A stretch of DNA of 64,000 nt. It comes from Oscillospiraceae bacterium. Its GTDB lineage: Bacteria; Bacillota; Clostridia; Oscillospirales; Oscillospiraceae. The notes under the pieces were generated by a model that worked only from the letters and a program-made list of their open reading frames with translations, made no database searches and was not told the DNA's origin. The translations under genes were made by a program, and so were the position numbers. The DNA is taken from NCBI GenBank assembly GCA_022795735.1, contig JAAWHG010000003.1:1-64000 (forward strand), read 5' to 3'. Of the stretch, positions 9,530-18,344 are shown piece after piece. Within the stretch, counting starts at the first letter, position 1. The number at the start of each line of letters is the position of its first letter.

Positions 9530-10888
9530 CTATTTACCGACGCAAAAGCGAGAGAAGATTTGGTCGGTAATCTCTTGGCGCATGACCTTGCCGGTGAGCT
9601 CGCCCAACGCCTCCAACCCCTCCTCCACATCGGTGAGGGCCGCGTCGGGGGTCACGACGCCGACGGCGTCCAATGCGCGGCTGAGGGCCATACCGGCCCG
9701 GTCGAGGGCCGCCGCGTGGCGGGCGTTAGTCAAAAGCTCGCCGTCACAGGGCAGCTCGTCGGGGAACATGACCGACACCGCCTGCTCCAACAGTTCCAGG
9801 CCCGCCCCCGTCTTGGCCGACAGCGGTACGACGTATTCAAAGGGAAGGTCGGAGGGAAGCAGAACGGCGGGCAGGTCGCTCTTGTTGACAACGGCGATCA
9901 CGTTTCCGGCGTCCAGGCCGGTGTCCATGACCCGCCCGTCCGCCTCGTCGAGGGGGCGGCTGCCGTCGAAAACACAGAGGAGAAGGTCCGCCTCGCCGGC
10001 GGCCCGGCGGGCCAGCTCCACGCCGCGCGCCTCAACGCCGTCTCCCGTCTCGCGGAGGCCCGCCGTGTCGGTCAGCCGGAGGGTCACGCCGCCAAGGCGG
10101 ATGGTCTCGGTGACGGCGTCGCGGGTCGTGCCCGCCTGGTCGGCGACGATGACCCGCTCGTAGCCGGCCAGCGCGTTTAAGAGGCTGGACTTGCCCACGT
10201 TTGGCTTGCCCACGATGGCCGCCTTCAACCCCTCCTTGAGCACCCGTCCCCGGTCATAGCTCCGGCGCAGGCTGGCCAGCGTGTCGAGGGAGCGTTCGAG
10301 GAGGTTTCGGTAGCTGGAGAGCTGGAAGGGCTGGATGTCCTCGTCCGGGTAGTCCAGGACGGCGTGGAAATGGGCGCATACGCCGGCCAGCTCCTGATAC
10401 ACCGGGGCGAGGCGGCGGGAGATCGCGCCGTCCAGCTGTCCGGCGGCGTTGGCGGCGGCTTCGGCGCTCTCGGCCTCAATCAAATCAATGACCGCCTCGG
10501 CCTGGATCAAATCCATGCGCCCGTTGAGAAAGGCGCGCTTTGTGAACTCCCCCGGGCCCGCCTGTCTGGCTCCGGCGGCGAACAGCGCCTCCAATCCGGC
10601 GGCCAGCGCGGCGGGGGAACCGTGGCATTGGAGCTCCACGGTATCCTCGCCGGTATAGGATTTGGGGGCGCGGGACACAACGGCCTGGACCTGGTCCAGC
10701 ATGCGTCCCTGGGCGTCCCGGAGGACGCCCAGAATCAGTTTCCGGTCGGGGGCTTCAGCGAGGGGAATGCCGCTGCTTGCCGTGAACACCCTGGCGGCCA
10801 CGGCGACGGCGTCCTCCCCCGAGAGGCGGAGGACGCCGATGGCGGAGACGGCGCGGCCCGTCGCGACGGCGGCAATGGTATGAGCCAT
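9530..10888 (-). CDS. mnmE: tRNA modification GTPase MnmE (TrmE)
   Basis: 452 residues with an intact family layout: N-terminal folate-binding domain (1-120), helical domain, and an inserted G domain with P-loop GKPNVGKSSLL, switch GTTRD, DTAGLRE and NKSD. It ends in the essential C-terminal FCVGK (CxGK) motif. It forms a complex with MnmG to modify U34. A strong sigma-A promoter lies 53 nt upstream. In many Bacillota mnmE follows rnpA-yidC-jag; here it begins its own unit beside a divergent DUF1540 gene. Confidence 0.97.
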   Translation of the reverse strand: MAHTIAAVATGRAVSAIGVLRLSGEDAVAVAARVFTASSGIPLAEAPDRKLILGVLRDAQGRMLDQVQAVVSRAPKSYTGEDTVELQCHGSPAALAAGLEALFAAGARQAGPGEFTKRAFLNGRMDLIQAEAVIDLIEAESAEAAANAAGQLDGAISRRLAPVYQELAGVCAHFHAVLDYPDEDIQPFQLSSYRNLLERSLDTLASLRRSYDRGRVLKEGLKAAIVGKPNVGKSSLLNALAGYERVIVADQAGTTRDAVTETIRLGGVTLRLTDTAGLRETGDGVEARGVELARRAAGEADLLLCVFDGSRPLDEADGRVMDTGLDAGNVIAVVNKSDLPAVLLPSDLPFEYVVPLSAKTGAGLELLEQAVSVMFPDELPCDGELLTNARHAAALDRAGMALSRALDAVGVVTPDAALTDVEEGLEALGELTGKVMRQEITDQIFSRFCVGK

Positions 10889-10940
10889 AATACGCTCCTT
10901 TTTTCATGTTAAAAAATGTTCTTCTTTATTTTTCTTCGCC

Positions 10941-10969
10941 ATTATACAACGCAGAAAGTGAATTTGCAA
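10941..10969 (-). promoter_or_regulatory. Promoter of the mnmE operon
   Basis: Minus-strand -35 TTGCAA (10964-10969), 17 bp, -10 TATAAT (10941-10946), with an AT-rich leader of about 45 nt to the ATG. Confidence 0.8.
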
Positions 10970-11046
10970 GGCATATTCTCGCCGGGTGCGGGTACACTAA
11001 GTCCGCGCCAATTCTGGCGATGTAAAAATCAAAGGAGGAAATCATC

Positions 11047-11211
11047 ATGGATTGTCATGCCAACAAGAGCATCGAGTGTTCCGTCGTCTCCTGCGCCAAC
11101 CATTGCAGCTCCGAAAACTACTGCTCCCTGGACAAGATCCGTGTCGGTACCCATGAGTGCAACCCCACCATGGACCAGTGCACCGACTGCATGTCCTTCC
11201 GCAAGCGCTGA
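11047..11211 (+). CDS. DUF1540 cysteine-rich mini-protein
   Basis: 54 residues with ATG preceded by AAAGGAGG. Eight cysteines are arranged in the pattern typical of DUF1540 (CSVVSCANHC, YCSLDKI, CNPTMDQCTDC), suggesting a small metal-binding or redox fold. The family is common in clostridia and of unknown function. It stands alone, divergent from mnmE, and ends at a strong hairpin. Confidence 0.85.
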   Translation: MDCHANKSIECSVVSCANHCSSENYCSLDKIRVGTHECNPTMDQCTDCMSFRKR

Positions 11212-11218
11212 ATCAGCA

Positions 11219-11257
11219 GAAGCCGGCGCGGCCCTCAGGCCGTGCCGGCTTCCTCTT
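11219..11257. terminator. Bidirectional terminator
   Basis: AAGCCGGCGCGGCC pairs with GGCCGTGCCGGCTT (one G-T) followed by TCCTCTT. It sits between the DUF1540 gene and the convergent proC stop. Confidence 0.8.
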
Positions 11258-11270
11258 GGTCCGCGCCGGG

Positions 11271-12074
11271 TCAGCCCAGCTCCAGCGTCCGTTCATACGC
11301 GGCGATCACCGCCTCCATGACGGTACCGCGAAAACCGCCCTGCTCCAACGCACGGACCCCTTGTATGGTGGACCCGCCCGGCGAGCACACCGCGTCCTTC
11401 AGCGCGCCGGGATGACTGCCGCTGTCCAGCGCCAGCTTGGCCGAGCCGAGCATCATCTGCGCCGCGCAGCGCAGGGCGGCGGCCCGTGGAAGCCCGCAGG
11501 CCACCGCGCCGTCGGCCAGCGCTTCCAAAAACAAATCGCAAAACGCCGGGCCGCAGCCCGAAACCGCGCTCGCCGCGTCAATCAGCCGTTCCGCAATCCG
11601 CTCCACCAGCCCGGCCGGGGCCAGGGCATCGGTCAGTCGGAGCCGGTCGGCCTCGGAGACGCGCTCGTTGCAGTCGTACAGGACCACGCCCTGCCCCACC
11701 GCGGCCGGCGTGTTGGGCATCAGGCGGATGACCGGACAATCCGCTCCGCCGGCCATGGCGGCGATTCGCGCCATCGACGCCCCCGCCGCCATGGAGACCA
11801 GCACATAGGGTTCCGTCCGCGCCGCCAAGGCGGGGGCCAAGCCCTCCAGCAGTCCGGCCAGCATCTGCGGCTTGACGCCGAGGAAGATGAATTTTGCCGC
11901 CCTGGCAATTTTTTCGTTGCCGCCCACGGCGCAGCCCAGCTTGGCGGCCAGCCGTTCCGCCTTTTCGGGGCTGCGGTTGGCGAGGATGACCCGGTCCGCG
12001 CCGGCCCCTGCGCACACCGCCTGCGCCAGCGCGCCTCCCATGCTGCCGGTGCCGATGAATCCAAATTCGTACAT
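11271..12074 (-). CDS. proC: Pyrroline-5-carboxylate reductase
   Basis: 267 residues. N-terminal NAD(P)-binding motif GFIGTGSMGGAL; C-terminal dimerisation domain with the conserved SGCGPAF and SPGGSTIQGVRALE motifs. It catalyses the last step of proline synthesis, P5C to proline. It is the final gene of the proB-proA-proC cluster, 16 nt after proA. Confidence 0.96.
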   Translation of the reverse strand: MYEFGFIGTGSMGGALAQAVCAGAGADRVILANRSPEKAERLAAKLGCAVGGNEKIARAAKFIFLGVKPQMLAGLLEGLAPALAARTEPYVLVSMAAGASMARIAAMAGGADCPVIRLMPNTPAAVGQGVVLYDCNERVSEADRLRLTDALAPAGLVERIAERLIDAASAVSGCGPAFCDLFLEALADGAVACGLPRAAALRCAAQMMLGSAKLALDSGSHPGALKDAVCSPGGSTIQGVRALEQGGFRGTVMEAVIAAYERTLELG

Positions 12075-12090
12075 GCTGCCAGCCGCCTCC

Positions 12091-13347
12091 TTACCGTGTC
12101 TGTCCGGTTCCGCGTATCACATATTTGTAGGTGGTCAGCTCCCGGAGGCCCATGGGGCCCCGGGCGTGGAGCTTTTGGGTGGAGATGCCCATCTCGCAGC
12201 CCAGGCCGAACTCCCCGCCGTCTGTAAAGCGGGTGGAGGCGTTCCAATACACCGCCGCGCTGTCCACGGTTTGAAGAAAACGCTCCGCCGTCTCCGGGTT
12301 GGCGGTGACAATGGCGTCGGAGTGGCCGGTGGAGTGGGCCGCGATGTGTTCCACGGCGGCCTCCGCCCCGTCCACCAGCCCGACGGCCAGAATATAGTCT
12401 AAAAACTCCGTATCAAAGTCGTCCGGTCCCGCCGGGGGAAGCCCCAGGATGGCGGCGGCCGCCGGACCGGCCCTCAGCTCGACGGGAGGCAGGCCCGCGT
12501 CCAGCCGCCCGTCAACCAGACGCGCTTTGAGCCTGGGCAGAAATTCGCGTGCAATCCGCCGGTCCACCAAAAGCACCTCCTCGGCGTTGCACACCGACGG
12601 GCGGCTGGTCTTGGCGTTTTCCACGATGTCCAGCGCCATGTCCTGGTCGGCCTCGCCGTCCACATAGACGTGGCAGATGCCGGTGCCGGTCTGAATGCAG
12701 GGGACCAGCGCGTCCCGGACGCAGGCTTCGATGAGCCGCCTGCCGCCTCTGGGAATCAGCAGGTCCACCAGCCCCACCGCCTTCATCAGCTCGCCGACGC
12801 TCGCATGGCTGGTGTCTTCCAGCATGGTTACGCTGTCCGCCGGGAGTCCCGCAGCCTGGACGCCCTCTCGGAGCGCCTCCGCGATGGCCCGGGCCGTGCG
12901 GTACGCCTCCCTGCCGCCCCGCAGGACGCAGGCGTTGCCGCTTTTGAGGGCAAGGGCCGCCGCGTCGGAGGTCACGTTGGGCCGGGATTCGTAGACGATG
13001 GCCACCACCCCCATGGGGACCGAACGCTTTTCAATGCGCAGCCCGTTGGGGCGCGTCACCGTCTCCAACGTCAGTCCCACCGGGTCGGGCAGGGCGGCTA
13101 CCTGACGCACCCCATCGGCCATGGCGGCCACCCGGCCTCCGTCCAGCGCCAGACGGTCCAGCATAACTGGCGATACCGTCCCGCGCGCCGCCTCCACGTC
13201 GAGGGCGTTTTCCCGGAGGATGGCCTCCCGCCGCGCCTCCAAGGCATCCGCCATGTTGCGCAACGCTTGGTTTCGCCGCTCCGCCGGCGCGCGCAGCAGG
13301 GCCTTGGAGGCCGTCTTGGCGGCGCGGAGCTGTTCCATTGTGGTCAT
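12091..13347 (-). CDS. proA: Gamma-glutamyl phosphate reductase
   Basis: 418 residues. ALDH-fold enzyme with [13 protein letters not shown], the cofactor-side [12 protein letters not shown], and the catalytic Cys in [12 protein letters not shown]. It reduces gamma-glutamyl phosphate to glutamate semialdehyde. Its start overlaps the proB stop by 4 bp, indicating translational coupling. Confidence 0.97.
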   Translation of the reverse strand: MTTMEQLRAAKTASKALLRAPAERRNQALRNMADALEARREAILRENALDVEAARGTVSPVMLDRLALDGGRVAAMADGVRQVAALPDPVGLTLETVTRPNGLRIEKRSVPMGVVAIVYESRPNVTSDAAALALKSGNACVLRGGREAYRTARAIAEALREGVQAAGLPADSVTMLEDTSHASVGELMKAVGLVDLLIPRGGRRLIEACVRDALVPCIQTGTGICHVYVDGEADQDMALDIVENAKTSRPSVCNAEEVLLVDRRIAREFLPRLKARLVDGRLDAGLPPVELRAGPAAAAILGLPPAGPDDFDTEFLDYILAVGLVDGAEAAVEHIAAHSTGHSDAIVTANPETAERFLQTVDSAAVYWNASTRFTDGGEFGLGCEMGISTQKLHARGPMGLRELTTYKYVIRGTGQTR

Positions 13348-14132
13348 GATTCTCTCCCCTTCGCGATAAATCTCGTGCCCACCGGCTCTCCGGCGGCGAT
13401 TTGGTAAAGCAGCTCGGGATTGCGTCCGTTGGCGATAATCATATCGGCTCCGGCGGCGGTGGCAAGCTTGGCGGCGGACAGCTTGGTCGCCATGCCGCCG
13501 GTGCCCAGCGCCGAACCGCTCCCCCCGGCCAGCGCCTCAAGCGCCGGGGTGATCTCCTCCACCCGCTCGATCAGGCGGGCGTCCGGGTCACGGTGAGGGT
13601 CGGCGGTGTACAACCCGTCGATGTCGGAGAGCAAGATGAGCAGCTCCGCCTCGGTCAGCTCGGCGACGATGGCCGAGAGGGTGTCGTTTTCCCCGATGGT
13701 GTTGTGTACGCCGATCTCGTCGGTGACCACGGCGTCGTTTTCGTTGACGACGGGGATGGCCTGGAGCTCAAGCAGACGCAGGAGGGTATTGCGCATGTTC
13801 TCCCGCCGCCGCTCGTCCCGCACGTCGGCCCCGGTCAGCAGCACCTGGGCCACCGTATGGTGGTACTCGGAGAACAGCTTGTCGTAGACGTACATCAGTT
13901 CGCACTGTCCTACCGCCGCGGCGGCCTGTTTGGTGGGCATGTCGGCGGGACGGCCCGGCAGTTGGAGCTTGCCCACCCCCATGCCGATGGCCCCCGAGGT
14001 CACCAGGACGATTTCATGCCCCGCGTTTTTCAGATCGGACAGGGTTTTGCATAAGGTCTCCACCCGCCGGATGTTCAGACGCCCGGTGGAATGGGTCAGG
14101 GTGGAGGTGCCCAGCTTTACAACAATCCGCAT
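13344..14132 (-). CDS. proB: Glutamate 5-kinase (short form without PUA domain)
   Basis: 262 residues: an amino-acid kinase domain only ([33 protein letters not shown]). The C-terminal PUA domain of E. coli ProB (about 100 residues) is absent, as in several Gram-positive homologues. It phosphorylates glutamate, the first and normally proline-inhibited step. It starts 19 nt after the stop of the secreted-protein gene, so it is probably co-transcribed with it. Confidence 0.95.
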   Translation of the reverse strand: MRIVVKLGTSTLTHSTGRLNIRRVETLCKTLSDLKNAGHEIVLVTSGAIGMGVGKLQLPGRPADMPTKQAAAAVGQCELMYVYDKLFSEYHHTVAQVLLTGADVRDERRRENMRNTLLRLLELQAIPVVNENDAVVTDEIGVHNTIGENDTLSAIVAELTEAELLILLSDIDGLYTADPHRDPDARLIERVEEITPALEALAGGSGSALGTGGMATKLSAAKLATAAGADMIIANGRNPELLYQIAAGEPVGTRFIAKGRES

Positions 14133-14151
14133 GGTAATCGCATTCTCCTTC

Positions 14152-15585
14152 TTACTTGTGGTTTGTCACGCCGTTGGCCTGCATCCACCGGAGCTTGGCG
14201 TCCATCAGGAGCTGGATGCGGGAGGTGTCCCGGTCCTGGCTTTGCAGATACGCCCGCAGGTCGTAGAGGTCGTTGTAGGTCAGGTAGGGATAGTCCTGCC
14301 CGCCGTAGCTGTCGCCGGGGTAGACGGCGTAGTGCAGGTTGCCGTCGTCGCAAATCCAACGCTCCACTGTATCCTCCACGGCGCGAATCATCCGGTCCGC
14401 CAGCGTTTGCAGCTCGTCCCGCCCCGAATGCTCCGCCCAATGGCAGAGCGCCAGCAGTTCGGCGACCTGGTGGTTGAGCGAGGTGTGGGTCATGCTGCCG
14501 CCGCCGGGGGCGTAATAATCCCAGACGAAAACCCCGTTTTCCGTGGGGGTCCGGCAGGCCGACGCGAAGCCCTGGTAGTAATCAAAATAACGGTTCATGG
14601 CGTTGTAAAACGACGGGCACTCCAGCCAGCCGGCGACGCCGGAGAATATCTCGGCCAGGTCGGAGTTGAAGCGGGTGTCGTAGAAGCCGCCGCCGAGGCC
14701 GTAGTCCTCCTGGAGCCATTCGCTGGTGGGCAGGGTCGGGAAAAAGCCGGCCTCGTTCTGCTGCTTGCAGATCACGTCGAGCATGGCGACGGTCAGGTCT
14801 TCGGCGGCCCGGATATCGGGGGCGTTATCGGCCACCAGACGGGTGAAGTAGGCGGCAGGGACACGGTAGTAGCAGTTTTCGCCGGTGGGTATGTAGTTGC
14901 TTGGGGAGGGGTGGTAACAGCCGTCGTAGCACCAGAGGCGGTCATTGTCCATGGTGCAGCTTGCCCAGGCCTCCCGGACGCTGGGGGCGCGCCAGTTCGC
15001 CAGCTCCCCGGCGGACTGGACCACGGCAAACTCCGCCTGATGCCCCTTTGGAATGCGCGCGCACCAGAGCTGAACGCGGCATTTGCCGTCCTCAACCAGC
15101 AGCCGGACGCTGCCGGCGATCTCCGGCTCCCGCCGGAGGGTGCCACTGCCCATCGGCTCGTAGACCTTGGGGGTATAGAGCAGGGCGTCGCCGCCACGGG
15201 TTGCAATCACGACGCAGCCGGCCTCTACGGTGGTGGTCTCTATGTCGCAGGATTCCCAACTGGATTTTGCCGCGTCGTACCAGCGGAGGGTGCCGGTGGC
15301 GGCGGGAATCTCCAGCTCCGCGACGCAGGTTTCGTCCAGGCCGGTTCTGGCCTTGGCGCTGCCAAAGATGACCGCGTCGCCGTTATAAATCGTATAGCTT
15401 CGCCGCCGGACGCTGGTCTGCAGGGTGTCGGTCCGGGTCTCCTCCACCCCAACCGTCCCCCGGCTGGTGTCGAGGTGATAGCGGTTCAGGCTGACCGGTT
15501 CCAACGGCTCCGCGCCGCCGGCCCCTGCCAGGACACCGCCCAGCGCCAGGGTCATCAGTCCAATTTTAATCCATTGCAATATCAT
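14152..15585 (-). CDS. Secreted protein with possible alpha/alpha-barrel domain
   Basis: 477 residues. Signal peptide at 1-25 (KIGLMTLALGGVLAGAGGA). The first half (about 30-220) is beta-rich; the second half (about 230-470) is helical and aromatic, with repeated motifs such as GGFYDTRFNSDLAEIFSG, HTSLNHQVAELLAL and YLTYNDLYDLRAYL. This is reminiscent of alpha/alpha-toroid carbohydrate-active enzymes such as glucuronyl C5-epimerase-like or unsaturated glycuronidase folds. That reading is inference from pattern only. It lies between a GNAT gene and proB in a tight operon, which has no obvious metabolic reason. Confidence 0.75.
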   Translation of the reverse strand: MILQWIKIGLMTLALGGVLAGAGGAEPLEPVSLNRYHLDTSRGTVGVEETRTDTLQTSVRRRSYTIYNGDAVIFGSAKARTGLDETCVAELEIPAATGTLRWYDAAKSSWESCDIETTTVEAGCVVIATRGGDALLYTPKVYEPMGSGTLRREPEIAGSVRLLVEDGKCRVQLWCARIPKGHQAEFAVVQSAGELANWRAPSVREAWASCTMDNDRLWCYDGCYHPSPSNYIPTGENCYYRVPAAYFTRLVADNAPDIRAAEDLTVAMLDVICKQQNEAGFFPTLPTSEWLQEDYGLGGGFYDTRFNSDLAEIFSGVAGWLECPSFYNAMNRYFDYYQGFASACRTPTENGVFVWDYYAPGGGSMTHTSLNHQVAELLALCHWAEHSGRDELQTLADRMIRAVEDTVERWICDDGNLHYAVYPGDSYGGQDYPYLTYNDLYDLRAYLQSQDRDTSRIQLLMDAKLRWMQANGVTNHK

Positions 15586-15623
15586 GCCGTCGCTCCTATA
15601 TCTTTATCCCAATTTTCATAGTT

Positions 15624-16226
15624 TCAGAATCCCAATTTAACCGCAAAGGGGCCCAGGCCGCTCAGGTCCAGGCCCGTCCAGTCCATCTCAGACGCGGGGC
15701 GCGGCGGCTGCCCGGGCGGGACGGGCGGGCAAAGCCGTTTTTCATACCAGTGGACAGCCAGCCAGCGGCCATGCTTGAAGCCGCAGTCGGGCAGTGTCGC
15801 GGTCAGACGGTAGCCCAGGGCTTCGTGGAAGCGGCAGCTCCCCTCGTTTTCGCCCGTGACCAGCCCATAGACCACCTGATAGCCCTGGCAGACAAGCATC
15901 CGCTCCAGCAGCGCGTAAAAGGTCCGTCCCAAGCCGCAGCCCTGGGCCTCCGGCCGGAGATAGACCGAGAGGTCGGCGTCCCAGCCGTATGCGGCCCGTT
16001 CAAAGGCACGGCTCGCGTAGGCATAGCCCAGCAGCTGTCCATCTCGTTCGGCCGCCAGCCAGGGAAAGTCTGGCTGGGTCCGGCGCAGGCGTCCGGCAAA
16101 GGCCGTCCCGTCAGGCGGCTCGTATTCGAATGTATAGACCGTCTCCAAAACGTAGGGACGGTAGAGGTCCGCCATGGCGGCCGCGTCCGATTCGGCGGCG
16201 AAGCGGATGAGGGTCGTCTGTTTCAT
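15624..16226 (-). CDS. GNAT N-acetyltransferase (phosphinothricin acetyltransferase-like)
   Basis: 200 residues. The acetyl-CoA loop is in YLRPEAQGCGLGRTFYALLERM (about 92-113), preceded by ADLSVYL and followed by VTGENEGSCRFHEALGYR, the Pat/Bar and MnaT family arrangement. It probably acetylates an amino acid analogue such as methionine sulfone. A Pro-rich 30-residue tail (PPVPPGQPPRP) is extra. No Shine-Dalgarno is seen; a sigma-A-like -10 lies only 7 nt before the ATG, so the gene may be leaderless. It is the first gene of the operon leading to proBAC. Confidence 0.88.
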   Translation of the reverse strand: MKQTTLIRFAAESDAAAMADLYRPYVLETVYTFEYEPPDGTAFAGRLRRTQPDFPWLAAERDGQLLGYAYASRAFERAAYGWDADLSVYLRPEAQGCGLGRTFYALLERMLVCQGYQVVYGLVTGENEGSCRFHEALGYRLTATLPDCGFKHGRWLAVHWYEKRLCPPVPPGQPPRPASEMDWTGLDLSGLGPFAVKLGF

Positions 16227-16233
16227 AGGGTAT

Positions 16234-16263
16234 AGTGTATCACGTTGTACCCCCTCGCGTCAA
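16234..16263 (-). promoter_or_regulatory. Promoter of the GNAT-proBAC operon
   Basis: Minus-strand -35 TTGACG (16258-16263), 18 bp, -10 TACACT (16234-16239). The expected transcription start falls at or next to the ATG at 16226. Confidence 0.6.
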
Positions 16264-16345
16264 CCGGTGTCGAAAACCGGCGCGGAGCCCGGGTTCGACC
16301 TTTCCCGGCTCGTCTCGCGAAAAATATAAATTTTATATCCCGCTC

Positions 16346-16374
16346 TTGCGGGAACGAAAACATTCCTGTATACT
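16346..16374 (+). promoter_or_regulatory. Sigma-A promoter
   Basis: -35 TTGCGG (16346-16351), 17 bp, -10 TATACT (16369-16374), about 50 nt before the membrane-anchored protein start. Confidence 0.75.
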
Positions 16375-16423
16375 GTGAGGGATAGAAAGAGACAACTTAT
16401 TTTGAAAGGGCGGAAACAATGCC

Positions 16424-16954
16424 ATGAGCCGGCGCGGAAAACAAATTGCCATTCTGTCTATCCTCCTGCTCGCAATCCTCCTGATTTTTTTGCTGTTTCC
16501 CACCTCTGTCCACATCTGCTGGGAAGACACCGTTATGGAATACAGTCTGACAGACACAGATATGGCAATTGCCCACGAGATCTCCATCGACGGGTATTAT
16601 GATTCCAGCATTTTAGGAAAGGACCGGTTTCGCGGCTCCTTCTACATCAGTGATGTGAAAGGGCTGACGAGAGAAACAGACAACGCCCAGTTTTCCTTTG
16701 ATCCCCGGCGCAGGTTTTCGCCGGCATTTCTCAATGCCTATGGCGAACCGCGCGGCACGGAGATTACAACCCTCTTTTTTGACAAAAACTTTCAGCGCTT
16801 AGCGATTCAGTTTGCCTATGAATACACCCTGGATGAGGGTTTCACTACGGTTGCAACGAGCGACAACGTTTCAACGTTTCTCGTCGTCGGCGCGACAAGC
16901 CGGGAAGACGCGCTTTCCCAATACGCCCAATTGTTAGATGAGAAGTTGTTTTAA
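16424..16954 (+). CDS. Membrane-anchored protein, unknown
   Basis: 176 residues. A single N-terminal hydrophobic helix (residues 8-26, IAILSILLLAILLIFLLF) follows positive residues, with the remainder predicted outside the membrane. The soluble part has alternating beta-like stretches and no cysteines beyond one near the membrane. It has its own promoter. I do not recognise a family. Confidence 0.7.
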   Translation: MSRRGKQIAILSILLLAILLIFLLFPTSVHICWEDTVMEYSLTDTDMAIAHEISIDGYYDSSILGKDRFRGSFYISDVKGLTRETDNAQFSFDPRRRFSPAFLNAYGEPRGTEITTLFFDKNFQRLAIQFAYEYTLDEGFTTVATSDNVSTFLVVGATSREDALSQYAQLLDEKLF

Positions 16955-17026
16955 ACGCAGAAGGCTTGGACGCCAGCACCTGCCACGGGACAGTTGCTGC
17001 GCCGGTCTGCACTGGGAGGGATATCC

Positions 17027-17821
17027 ATGCTGGTACTGATCCGGGGCGCTGGCGATCTGGCCTCGGGCATCGCGCTGCGCCTCAAGCGCGCGGGCATTGA
17101 CGTTGTGATGACCGATTTGGAGCGGTCCACCGCCATCCGCAGAACGGTCTGCTTCTCGCAGGCCCTGACGACGGGGCGGTTTACGGTGGAGGATGTCACC
17201 GCGGTCCGGGCGTCGGCGGAGACGGCGTCCGGCGTCCTTTCACAGGGGGAGATTCCAGTACTGGCCGACCCGGAGGCGGCCTGCCGGACGTTTTTGCGGC
17301 CCGACGCAATAGTGGACGCCATTTTGGCTAAAAAAAATCTGGGCACCCGCATCGGCGACGCCCCCATTGTGGTGGCCTGCGGCCCCGGATTTACGGCGGG
17401 CGTTGACTGCCATGCTGTTGTGGAAACCATGCGGGGCCACTATCTGGGGCGGGTCCTTTATGCGGGCAGCGCCCTGCCCAACACCGGCGTCCCCGGACTC
17501 ATCGGCGGCTTCGCCGGTGAACGGGTCCTGCGCGCCCCGGCGGACGGGGTGTTTCGCCCGCTACTCGACATTGGCGCGGCAGTCCGTCAGGGAGACGTGG
17601 CCGCCACGGTGGACGGCGTTCCAATGCTATGCACCCTCGACGGGGTGCTCCGCGGCATTCTGGCCGGCGGTACGCCGGTCCGCCGGGGTATGAAGGCGGG
17701 GGACATCGACCCCCGGTGCGAGCCGGAGCACTGCCGCTGCGCCAGCGACAAGGCGCTGGCTGTGGGCGGCGGGGTGTTGGAGGCGGTGCTGCACTTTTAC
17801 AGCCGCCGCAGCCGGAAGTAG
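17027..17821 (+). CDS. yqeB: YqeB-like selenium-dependent molybdenum hydroxylase accessory protein (EF2563 family)
   Basis: 264 residues from ATG 17027, chosen because GGGAGGG lies at 17015-17020. The N-terminus MLVLIRGAGDLASGIALRLKR and the SQALTTGRFTVEDV and GCxPxxGxxR-like central region (KKNLGTRIGDAPIVVACGPGF) match the EF2563/YqeB family. That family co-occurs with selenium-dependent molybdenum hydroxylases. No hydroxylase, selD, yqeC or molybdenum cofactor gene is nearby, so it is an orphan here. Its last 25 nt overlap the convergent DUF1294 gene. Confidence 0.85.
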   Translation: MLVLIRGAGDLASGIALRLKRAGIDVVMTDLERSTAIRRTVCFSQALTTGRFTVEDVTAVRASAETASGVLSQGEIPVLADPEAACRTFLRPDAIVDAILAKKNLGTRIGDAPIVVACGPGFTAGVDCHAVVETMRGHYLGRVLYAGSALPNTGVPGLIGGFAGERVLRAPADGVFRPLLDIGAAVRQGDVAATVDGVPMLCTLDGVLRGILAGGTPVRRGMKAGDIDPRCEPEHCRCASDKALAVGGGVLEAVLHFYSRRSRK

Positions 17822-18069
17822 AGCCAGGCCAGTAGCAGGTGCAGCGCCAGAATGGCGGGCATGCCCCACACAAACCGGGGATGTTTCGTCTTGTGCCGGA
17901 AGCACTGCATGCCGGCCAGCGATCCGATGCTCCCGCCCAGAAGGGCGAGAAGAAACAGCGTCCGTTCCCGGATGCGCCAGCGGCCCTTCCGGGCGCGGCG
18001 TTTATCAAGTCCCATGGCGGCGAAGGCCGCGAGATTTACCGCCGCCAGATAGAGATAAAAATAATACAT
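17797..18069 (-). CDS. DUF1294 family membrane protein
   Basis: 90 residues from ATG 18067-18069 with a GAGGG site. It has the hallmark MGLDKRRAR near residue 20, a GGSIGSLAGMQCFRHKTKHPRF core and terminal hydrophobic helices, as in DUF1294. The family is small and inner membrane, with unknown function. Its 3' end overlaps the convergent yqeB gene by 25 nt with no terminator between them. Confidence 0.88.
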   Translation of the reverse strand: MYYFYLYLAAVNLAAFAAMGLDKRRARKGRWRIRERTLFLLALLGGSIGSLAGMQCFRHKTKHPRFVWGMPAILALHLLLAWLYFRLRRL

Positions 18070-18275
18070 TCGGAAACCCTCACAGCAGGCTGTCAAAAAT
18101 ATCGTCCAGGGCAATGTCCTGCCCGTCAAAAAGACTGAACGCCCCTTTCCTTCCCTGCAATCATACCACCCATTGTTCCGATTCGCAACAATATTCTTCT
18201 ATGGTATGGCGGGAAAAATCAGTTTCGCGGGGCGTTCGCGGGCGGGCCGAGGCGCAAATTCGTCAGATTTCACGA

Positions 18276-18304
18276 TTGCTTTTTGGCGGGAATGCGGGTA
18301 TGAT
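18276..18304 (+). promoter_or_regulatory. Sigma-A promoter of DUF1846 gene
   Basis: -35 TTGCTT (18276-18281), 17 bp, -10 TATGAT (18299-18304), about 40 nt upstream of the ATG. Confidence 0.75.
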
Positions 18305-18344
18305 GACAGTCTGAGGTTTTTACCAATGAAAGGGGCGCGTGCGC

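Noticed and set aside
18070..18130. N-terminal extension of the DUF1294 protein
   Set aside because: The ATG at 18067-18069 has a GAGGG site and matches the family length; the extension has neither.
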